This document shows positions 7,166 through 11,927 of a stretch of 14,633 nucleotides of DNA, piece after piece. Under the pieces are notes generated by a model. The model searched no databases and had not been told where the DNA came from. It worked only from the letters and a program-made list of their open reading frames with translations. The first letter of the stretch is position 1. Each line of letters begins with the position of its first letter. The position numbers and the translations under genes were made by a program. This DNA comes from CAYXVF01 sp964468125 (lineage in GTDB: Bacteria > Myxococcota > XYA12-FULL-58-9 > CAYXVF01), in NCBI GenBank assembly GCA_964468125.1, contig CAYXVF010000132.1, forward strand, positions 1 through 14,633. Reading direction: 5' to 3'.

Positions 7166-8092
7166 TCAGAACGCACAGAAGAGCTGGTCGAAGTTGTCAT
7201 CCTGCAAGAAGCCCTGGAGGCAGGGCTCGGAGTCGATGCAGACTACCTGTGCCGTCGACGCGTCGAGCTCGACAGTCGGGTCGTTGTCAGGGACGACCAC
7301 CTCGCGCACGTTGCGCACGACTCCTGCGGCGTCAAACTCAAAGCGAATCGTGTGAACGAGCGGGCCCTGAAGCTCCGCCGGGTAGGATGGGTCACCGAGC
7401 TCGCGCCAACTGACAGTCAGTGTATTGCTGCTGCTGGGGGGAGGGGGCCTCGAATCGAAGAGGAGGTCGTCGAAGAAGTCGTTGCCTTCGAGGGAGAGGG
7501 GCGGCCCCACGAACCATTGAAAGGTGTCGCCACTGACGTCGTCAAAACCCGCCCAGCGCGCGAGGGTGCGCACCTCGACGAACAAGAAGGAGGCGTCGTC
7601 GTCATCCGGGCGTGGCCCTTGCTCGAGAATGAAGCGCCGGATCGCGGCGGGCGAGACCGGTTGACCGTTTGGGTAGAGGACGCGTTTGATCCAGAGGGGC
7701 GACAGGGAGGCGTCGACCAGAGTCCTGCTCAGCGTTGGGTTGACCGTGTCCTGATAGCTGAGCTCCACGGCGGAGCCGCCGGTCACTCTGAGACTGCCGC
7801 TCGCGGTGGAGGCTTCACCGCGGGAGGCGAGGTCGCGCACCTCGTCGATTCGCGCGCAGAGATTGGCCGACGCGCTCAGGCTCGCGTCCGTCCCGCCGGC
7901 ACCCGCGCCGACCTCCGGGACAAAACGCGCGGAGGCAAAGAAGCCGTAGTCGCCCGGGCTCAGGGGCGAGGCGTTTTCATCGGGCGCGTTGTCGTTGCCG
8001 TTTGTGGGCTGAAAGGTTCGGCCGAGCGAATCGTCGCCGCACGCGCCGAGGAGGGGCCCAAGGAGGAGAGCTGCCACGACCGGTTTACGCAT
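7166..8092 (-). CDS. Lipoprotein of unknown function
   Basis: The 308-residue product starts with a classical lipoprotein signal ending in LGAC (C18), followed by a low-complexity Gly/Asn/Asp linker to about residue 45. Downstream it is a mixed beta-rich sequence with no family I recognise. Landmarks are LWIKRVLYPNGQPVSPAAIRRFI (about 133-155), FQWFVGPPLSLEG, a Pro-Pro-Pro-Pro-Ser-Ser-Ser linker, and a C-terminus holding cysteines in VVCIDSEPCLQGF and LFCAF, which could form disulfides in the periplasm. The ATG at 8092 has GGAA about 9 bp upstream. The membrane protein gene follows after 7 bp on the same strand, so the two are probably one transcript and may act together at the envelope. The promoter region is shared with the divergent cyclic-nucleotide-binding gene and contains an inverted repeat. 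Confidence 0.87.
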   Translation of the reverse strand: MRKPVVAALLLGPLLGACGDDSLGRTFQPTNGNDNAPDENASPLSPGDYGFFASARFVPEVGAGAGGTDASLSASANLCARIDEVRDLASRGEASTASGSLRVTGGSAVELSYQDTVNPTLSRTLVDASLSPLWIKRVLYPNGQPVSPAAIRRFILEQGPRPDDDDASFLFVEVRTLARWAGFDDVSGDTFQWFVGPPLSLEGNDFFDDLLFDSRPPPPSSSNTLTVSWRELGDPSYPAELQGPLVHTIRFEFDAAGVVRNVREVVVPDNDPTVELDASTAQVVCIDSEPCLQGFLQDDNFDQLFCAF

Positions 8093-8099
8093 GCGGGCT

Positions 8100-8144
8100 A
8101 TTCCACGGGAAATCGACGCACAAAACGGTCATCTCCCGCGGAAT
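8100..8144. promoter_or_regulatory. Inverted repeat in divergent promoter region, possible operator
   Basis: ATTCCACGGGA (8100-8110) and TCCCGCGGAAT (8134-8144) are inverted copies matching at 10 of 11 positions, separated by 23 bp. They sit inside the 71-bp space between the divergent starts at 8092 and 8164. This placement suits a dimeric or looping regulator acting on both genes, although a chance GC-rich repeat cannot be excluded. No clear -35/-10 pair was found for either gene. Confidence 0.45.
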
Positions 8145-8163
8145 TTTGCTAACACAGGGATCG

Positions 8164-8625
8164 ATGGATCTGAAGCTCCTGCGCCAAGTCGACCTCTTTC
8201 GCGACCTCGATGCGGTTCAACTCGCCCACCTGGCGTCCTTTGCCGAAGAGTTCCACATGCCCAAGGGGCAGCTAATGTTCAAAGAGGGCGACCCGCCCGA
8301 TTTCTTCTACGTGATCCAGAGCGGAAAAGTTCGCATTTCGCGAATGGTCTCGGGCTTCGGCGAGGAAGCGTTAGCCATCCTCGAGCCTGGCACCTACTTC
8401 GGCGAAATGGAGCTGATCGACGGCGCCTTGCCGCGGGCGGCGCAGGCGGTCGTGCACGAGGAAGTCGTGCTCTGCGCCTTCAACGTCGATACGCTTCGCG
8501 AGCTCATGAGTGGTGACGGTGAGCTCGCGGTGCCGCTGCTCTCGAGCTTCGTCCGAACGCTGTCCGAGCGGCTGCGCAATACCAACGACAAGGTCGCGGC
8601 GTTCTTTGCGATGGCGAAGTTCTGA
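8164..8625 (+). CDS. Stand-alone cyclic-nucleotide-binding domain protein
   Basis: The product is 153 residues, about the size of one CAP/PKA-type cyclic-nucleotide-binding domain with flanking helices. Residues 1-30 form the leading helices (VDLFRDLDAVQLAHLASF). KGQLMFKEGDPPDFFYVIQSGKV (35-56 region) gives the beta-roll landmarks. The phosphate-binding cassette is YFGEMELIDGALPRAAQA (78-95), with E81 and R91 in the expected places; the usual Ser/Thr after Arg is Ala. Residues 109-140 form the hinge helices and the protein ends soon after, so the winged-helix DNA-binding domain of CRP/FNR regulators is absent. It may bind cAMP or cGMP, or only retain the fold, and pass the state to a partner protein. 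ATG 8164 is chosen because AGGGA precedes it closely and the domain begins there. It is divergent from the lipoprotein gene. Confidence 0.9.
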   Translation: MDLKLLRQVDLFRDLDAVQLAHLASFAEEFHMPKGQLMFKEGDPPDFFYVIQSGKVRISRMVSGFGEEALAILEPGTYFGEMELIDGALPRAAQAVVHEEVVLCAFNVDTLRELMSGDGELAVPLLSSFVRTLSERLRNTNDKVAAFFAMAKF

Positions 8626-8867
8626 GGCAGTAGGGACCTTGCCCACATTGTAGTCAGCGCTCTCCCAAAAGTGATGCAGTGCGTGAGAAACGGTGCGCAC
8701 GATCACATGTGCATGTTACAAAGGCTTGTGCCGTCCGGAGTGTCGTTGCTAAGGGACGACCCGGGCAACGGGATGCGATGCGGGGGTGGCTCGTTTTGAG
8801 CGATCGGTGCATCCTGCAAATATGAGCTGAGTCGCAACCCGACGGGAGCGCCCGTGGGTATGTCGAC

Positions 8868-9356
8868 TCAATCGGGGAAGTGAGCGGCCAAATGCGTATC
8901 GGCGGACCAGAGGGACCAGGTGCTAAAGATCCGAGGATCGGAGCATTTGGTGAGATCAATGGTGGGGAAGTCGACGAGCGAGCGCCCGTCCGCGGGGCTG
9001 AATCGGCCCACAAATCGAATGCCACCGGGCAGCTCGCCGAGGACGCCGTGGAACGGGCGCCAGTCCGCCGAAATCCAGCGGAGTCGGGCGCGCCCATGGG
9101 GGTTCGCGCCGGCGAAACGACGCCGGCTGGGCGTCGAGACCTTGCCCTTCGCGGGCAGCTCAATCAACGCGCAAGCGAGTACCCGGATCCGAACGTCGCA
9201 GCGGTCATGAGGATGGTCGCAAACCTGTCGCCGAACAGTCCCGAAGGGGAGCGCTGCGAGCTGTGCTCGCACCAACTCGCCGGTGCGTTTGAGGCGGGCT
9301 TTGGGATTGAACCGCCCGGACCTGAGGAAATGAAGACGCTCGTCTGACGACAGCAA
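8868..9356 (-). CDS. Doubtful ORF, possible PilZ-like protein or remnant
   Basis: This 162-codon frame opens at a TTG without a Shine-Dalgarno sequence and contains no internal Met, which argues against an intact gene. The middle does look protein-like: RRRFAGANPHGRARLRW at about residues 78-94, followed by VLGELPGGIRFVG, is laid out like the PilZ 'RRxxR ... D/NxSxxG' pattern for cyclic-di-GMP binding, although the conserved Ser and Asp/Asn are not preserved. Codon third positions there are mostly G or C. A plus-strand frame (8880-9347, GTG start) covers the same DNA but resembles no family. It may be a decayed gene, a gene with a non-standard start, or chance. Confidence 0.25.
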   Translation of the reverse strand: MLSSDERLHFLRSGRFNPKARLKRTGELVRAQLAALPFGTVRRQVCDHPHDRCDVRIRVLACALIELPAKGKVSTPSRRRFAGANPHGRARLRWISADWRPFHGVLGELPGGIRFVGRFSPADGRSLVDFPTIDLTKCSDPRIFSTWSLWSADTHLAAHFPD

Positions 9357-9410
9357 AGCTGCAAATCGAATCTTACGTCAATTAACGGAACGTGCGAGCG
9401 GGCCGTGTTA

Positions 9411-9432
9411 GCCTCTCAGAGACTCGAGAGGC
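9411..9432 (+). promoter_or_regulatory. Inverted repeat that would sequester the ribosome binding site of the gene at 9437
   Basis: GCCTCTC (9411-9417) and GAGAGGC (9426-9432) are perfect inverted copies with an 8-nt spacer. The right arm contains AGAGG, the only Shine-Dalgarno candidate for the GTG at 9437. In RNA the stem would occlude it; allowing a bulged C at 9433 adds two more A-T pairs. This could limit translation or act as a thermosensor or protein site, provided transcription begins upstream of 9411. Confidence 0.4.
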
Positions 9433-9436
9433 CTAG

Positions 9437-10630
9437 GTGACTCACGCACTGTCCGCCATGGGGGCGATGGATCCGGAACGTCTCGCGCTTCGGATCAGAG
9501 AGCTCGACGACGACGATGACCGCGATGAGGTGACCCGCATCGTAGAGGGGGGCTTCACGTGCCTGAGTCGGATCCAATCGATCAATTTCCACGCGCTTGA
9601 GCGTTCCACCACGGCCAAGGATGCGCGCGACATCTGGGCCTCCGCCTCCGAGCAAGTCAGGGGCATGTGGCTCGCGGTGGAGGAGCTCAACGGGATTCTC
9701 GCGCCGCTGGTCGAAGCGCACGAGGCGAGCCAAGAATCCGGCGACCTCGATTTCGACCTCGAGCTCGGTGACTCCGACGATACACCCGCGAGCACGCCGG
9801 AGCCGACAGGGCCCATGACTCCTCTCGAGCGCATCGGAGAAACGGCCTGGGCGACGTGTTTCGTGCTGAACGGCGAAATCCAGGGGTTTCGCAAGCGCCT
9901 CCCCGCGCTGATGAAGCTCGATGACGGATGGGAGCTGATCGGCGACCTCCAGGACCACGTGGGACACGTGAAAGCGGCGGTAAACGCGATTCTCACCGGC
10001 GTTTATTCGTCGCTCCCGAGCGCGCTCGAGGATGGGAGCGCGAGCGAGCACAGCTTTGAGCTGACGGCGAGTCTCGAGCTGCGGGTGCGGGTGTTCGAGC
10101 TGCGTGACCAGATCCTTCGAATCGAAGAGCAGATGAGCAAGGTCCCGCCGCACCAGTGGGAGAAGTTTCTGCGCCTCGCGCTTCAGCTGATCGATAGCTT
10201 CATGTTCGGCCCAGGCTTCGCGTGGATGCGCGCGGGCGACAAACGCACGTTCATCACCCAGCACCGCGCCCTAGCGGAAATCCTGGAGCTCTACAGCCCG
10301 CTCCGGGGGGTCCCCGCGAAGAACATCGTCTCTAATCTCGCGCGTTATCTCGAGGCGCTCGAGGTGATCAACCAGCGCGAGCTATTGGTGGAGCACGACC
10401 GGGAGAAGCTCGAGGTCGTCGTCGACAATCTCGAGGTCGCCCGAGCGGGCGACAGCGCGCAGCGTCGACCAGCGCTCGCCGGGGCCCTCGCAGCACTCGC
10501 GGAGCTCGAGGGGCGGGATCGCGAGCTCGACGGGCTGATCGCGCAAACCCTCGACCCGGTCACAGCAGTTCCGGAGGCTGAGCTCTACCGTCTCGCCTCG
10601 TCCCTACTCGCGAAGCTCAGGGGCCACTGA
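9437..10630 (+). CDS. Helical cytoplasmic protein of unknown function
   Basis: The 397-residue product has no signal peptide or membrane segment. I do not recognise a family. It appears predominantly alpha-helical, with an acidic patch LDDDDDRDE (23-31) and an acidic linker around 98-115 (SGDLDFDLELGDSDD) followed by a Pro/Thr stretch. These split it into an N-terminal helical part (about 30-97) and a larger C-terminal part (about 128-397). The last third is rich in Glu/Leu/Arg heptad-like helices (NQRELLVEHDREKLEVVVDN) and may form a coiled coil. GTG 9437 is chosen because AGAGG lies 5 bp upstream; ATG 9458 lacks one. The SD falls within an inverted repeat. It is convergent with the acidic protein, with stops 11 bp apart. 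A regulatory or scaffold role is possible, but nothing visible assigns one. Confidence 0.85.
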   Translation: MTHALSAMGAMDPERLALRIRELDDDDDRDEVTRIVEGGFTCLSRIQSINFHALERSTTAKDARDIWASASEQVRGMWLAVEELNGILAPLVEAHEASQESGDLDFDLELGDSDDTPASTPEPTGPMTPLERIGETAWATCFVLNGEIQGFRKRLPALMKLDDGWELIGDLQDHVGHVKAAVNAILTGVYSSLPSALEDGSASEHSFELTASLELRVRVFELRDQILRIEEQMSKVPPHQWEKFLRLALQLIDSFMFGPGFAWMRAGDKRTFITQHRALAEILELYSPLRGVPAKNIVSNLARYLEALEVINQRELLVEHDREKLEVVVDNLEVARAGDSAQRRPALAGALAALAELEGRDRELDGLIAQTLDPVTAVPEAELYRLASSLLAKLRGH

Positions 10631-10649
10631 GGCTCTCAGCGTCAGAGCC
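10631..10649. terminator. Weak candidate bidirectional stem-loop between convergent genes
   Basis: GGCTCT (10631-10636) and AGAGCC (10644-10649) form a perfect 6-bp stem with a 7-nt loop, starting directly after the stop of the plus-strand gene and covering the stop of the minus-strand gene. There is no T-tract on either side, so intrinsic termination would be poor at best. Confidence 0.25.
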
Positions 10650-11046
10650 CAAGAGAGCCGAAGTCCAGCTCGTCGTCATCGAGGACCGCGTCGTCTTCGA
10701 AGTCATCATCGCTGTCGCTGTCGCTGTCATCGTCGAAGTCATCGTCGTCATCGAAGTCGTCGTCGTCGTCGTCGTCCTCGTCGTCGTCGCCGAATTCGTC
10801 ATCGTCGAAGCCGAAGTCGTCATCGTCTTCTTCTTCGTCATCGAAATCATCGTCTTCGAGGTCGTCGTCGTCTAGGTCTTCGTCGTCGTCCAGGTCTTCT
10901 TCGTCTTCGTCTTCATCATGGTCGTCGTAGTCGAAGTCGTCTTCTTCGTCCTCGAGGTCAGCGAGGGAGCGATTCGCGATTTCCTCATCCACGGGGCGAG
11001 GCCCCTTCCGGCGTTTGGGAGCGGCAACCAGCTTTCTCACACGCAT
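10642..11046 (-). CDS. Extremely acidic Asp/Glu-rich protein of unknown function
   Basis: The 134-residue product has two contrasting parts. Residues 1-18 are basic (MRVRKLVAAPKRRKGPRP), and residues 20-134 hold about 79 Asp or Glu. The acidic runs are broken at intervals by single Phe, Tyr or Leu, as in DDDFDD and DDEFGDDDED, with an SDSDSD stretch near the end and the tail LDFGSLGL. It should be disordered and strongly negatively charged. The ATG at 11046 has GGAG 9 bp upstream, and the distinct basic N-terminus argues for a real gene rather than a chance reading of repeats. Known acidic-tail proteins act as DNA mimics, chaperones for basic proteins, metal binders or polymerase modulators; nothing here selects among these. 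It is convergent with the 397-residue protein, and a 7-bp inverted repeat lies just upstream of the SD. Confidence 0.75.
   Translation of the reverse strand: MRVRKLVAAPKRRKGPRPVDEEIANRSLADLEDEEDDFDYDDHDEDEDEEDLDDDEDLDDDDLEDDDFDDEEEDDDDFGFDDDEFGDDDEDDDDDDDFDDDDDFDDDSDSDSDDDFEDDAVLDDDELDFGSLGL
10663..10950. repeat. Low-complexity GTC/ATC/TTC trinucleotide tract coding for Asp/Glu
   Basis: Near-continuous GTC, ATC and TTC triplets on the plus strand correspond to GAC, GAT and GAA/GAG codons of the acidic gene. Triplet slippage would lengthen or shorten the acidic tail in frame. Synonymous GAC/GAT mixing shows it is not a pure recent expansion. Confidence 0.75.
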
Positions 11047-11059
11047 TTCTTACGACTCC

Positions 11060-11078
11060 AATCGCCTGCCCGGCGATT
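11060..11078 (-). promoter_or_regulatory. Inverted repeat adjoining the ribosome binding site of the acidic protein gene
   Basis: AATCGCC (11060-11066) and GGCGATT (11072-11078) are perfect inverted copies around a 5-nt loop. On the minus strand the hairpin ends immediately before GGAG, the SD of the ATG at 11046. It may be an operator or a 5' leader hairpin; its effect cannot be judged from sequence alone. Confidence 0.4.
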
Positions 11079-11151
11079 CCTCATCATCGTTCCGACGCGA
11101 AAACCGCTAAACCGAAAGCCACCCCGGCGTCAATCGGTGATCGGTCGCATC

Positions 11152-11175
11152 GGGGGGGGTTTTTGTCGCGGGGGG
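11152..11175. repeat. G8-T5 and G6 homopolymer tracts upstream of the acyltransferase gene
   Basis: Eight G (11152-11159), five T (11160-11164) and, after five other bases, six G (11170-11175) lie 54-77 bp before the chosen GTG start. The surrounding 11079-11228 interval holds no gene I can support and presumably carries the acyltransferase promoter. Long G tracts are prone to slippage, but a functional effect is unproven. Confidence 0.5.
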
Positions 11176-11228
11176 CGCTTTTCTCCGACCGCATTGATCT
11201 CGAGACGCAACTCGGATTTGGAAGAGTG

Positions 11229-11789
11229 GTGGCTAATTATTTCGTACACGAGAAGGGGCTCGCCGAGTCCGACGAGATCGGTGAAGGGACGCGGATCTGG
11301 GCCTTCGCCCACGTGCTCCGCGGAGCCGTGGTGGGGGCCCACTGCAATATCGGCGAGTGCGCGTTCATCGAAAACGGCGCGCGCCTCGGGGACCACGTCA
11401 CCATCAAGAACGGGGTGCAGGTCTGGAGCGGGGTGACCCTCGCAGATTGGGTGTTTGTCGGGCCCAACGCGACCTTTACGAACGATCGAATTCCCCGGGT
11501 CGAGTTTCCACTCGATCCCGCGGATTTCGAGACCACCACGGTCGAGCGCGGAGCCAGCATCGGTGCCAACGCAACCATCGTCTGCGGCGTGACCATCGGC
11601 AAGGAGGCGATGGTGGGAGCGGGGGCGGTGGTGACCCGGAACGTGCCCGCGAATGCGCTGGTCTTGGGCAATCCCGCCCGTCAGGTGGGGTGGGTGAGCC
11701 GCGAAGGCGAGCGCCTGGGCGACGACCTCACGGACTCGAAAGGGCGCACCTACCGGATCGGAGAAAACGGACTCGAACCCACGTCCTAG
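11229..11789 (+). CDS. Hexapeptide-repeat sugar N-acyltransferase, WbpD/WlbB-like
   Basis: The 186-residue product is a left-handed beta-helix acyltransferase of about the usual length. Hexapeptide repeats run through IGEGTRIWAFAHVLRGAVVG (17-36), IGECAFIENGARLGDHVTIK (41-60) and GASIGANATIVCGVTIGKE (108-126), and end in VGAGAVVTRNVPANALVLGN (129-148). The non-repeat loop GPNATFTND (79-87), the IPR/FPLD segment after it, and the closing NPARQVGWVS plus a short C-terminal beta segment match my recollection of enzymes that acetylate UDP-linked 3-amino-glucuronate or related 3-amino sugars with acetyl-CoA for cell-surface polysaccharide. GTG 11229 is chosen because GGAAG stands 4 bp upstream and the family begins there; a TTG at 11163 would add 22 residues of unlikely sequence. 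No other sugar-pathway gene is nearby, so the true substrate is uncertain. Confidence 0.88.
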   Translation: MANYFVHEKGLAESDEIGEGTRIWAFAHVLRGAVVGAHCNIGECAFIENGARLGDHVTIKNGVQVWSGVTLADWVFVGPNATFTNDRIPRVEFPLDPADFETTTVERGASIGANATIVCGVTIGKEAMVGAGAVVTRNVPANALVLGNPARQVGWVSREGERLGDDLTDSKGRTYRIGENGLEPTS

Positions 11790-11819
11790 CGGCTTTTCCT
11801 TCCTTTGCATTCGCTCCCC

Positions 11820-11855
11820 CTTGCTTGACGTTCGCAAGACGGCGATCATTGTAGA
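11820..11855 (+). promoter_or_regulatory. Candidate lon promoter with overlapping inverted repeat
   Basis: TTGACG (11825-11830) is a good -35 match. The -10 is unclear: CATTGT (11847-11852, 16-bp spacing) or TGTAGA (11850-11855, 19-bp). The -35 sits between CTTGC (11820-11824) and GCAAG (11834-11838), a perfect 5-bp inverted repeat with 9-bp spacing that could be a repressor site. It is shorter than the CIRCE heat-shock element and differs from it in sequence. Confidence 0.35.
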
Positions 11856-11927
11856 GGTTGGCGCCACCCACACACAGGCGCACCTCATCAACGCGGCATT
11901 CGCTTCTCGCCGCACGAGCAAGGACGC

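Larger units (their letters stand above)
8626..9436. other. Gene-poor interval of about 0.8 kb
   Basis: Overlapping open frames exist on both strands, but none has both a good start and clear family features. The first 240 bp hold short palindromes, GTGCGCAC (8693-8700) and CACATGTG (8704-8711), with no gene I can support. The stretch 8868-9356 is open on both strands; the minus-strand reading is listed separately with low confidence. The last 80 bp lead into the GTG-start gene at 9437. No convincing terminator follows the cyclic-nucleotide-binding gene. Confidence 0.6.

Noticed and set aside
8701..8720. CRP-like site around CACATGTG near the cyclic-nucleotide-binding gene
   Set aside because: The half-site spacing does not match TGTGA-N6-TCACA, and the site lies downstream of that gene.
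9285..9320. tRNA T-arm-like GGTTCAATCC on the minus strand
   Set aside because: The flanking bases do not pair into a T stem, and no acceptor or anticodon arm can be built.
9416..10264. 282-codon minus-strand open frame opposite the 397-residue protein
   Set aside because: The plus frame has a proper SD and a coherent helical sequence; the minus frame has a typical antisense composition.
10617..10968. Alternative Thr/Met/Ser-rich minus-strand frame and Val-rich plus-strand frame through the triplet tract
   Set aside because: They are off-frame readings of the GAC/GAT repeat. Only the acidic frame has a normal N-terminus and SD.
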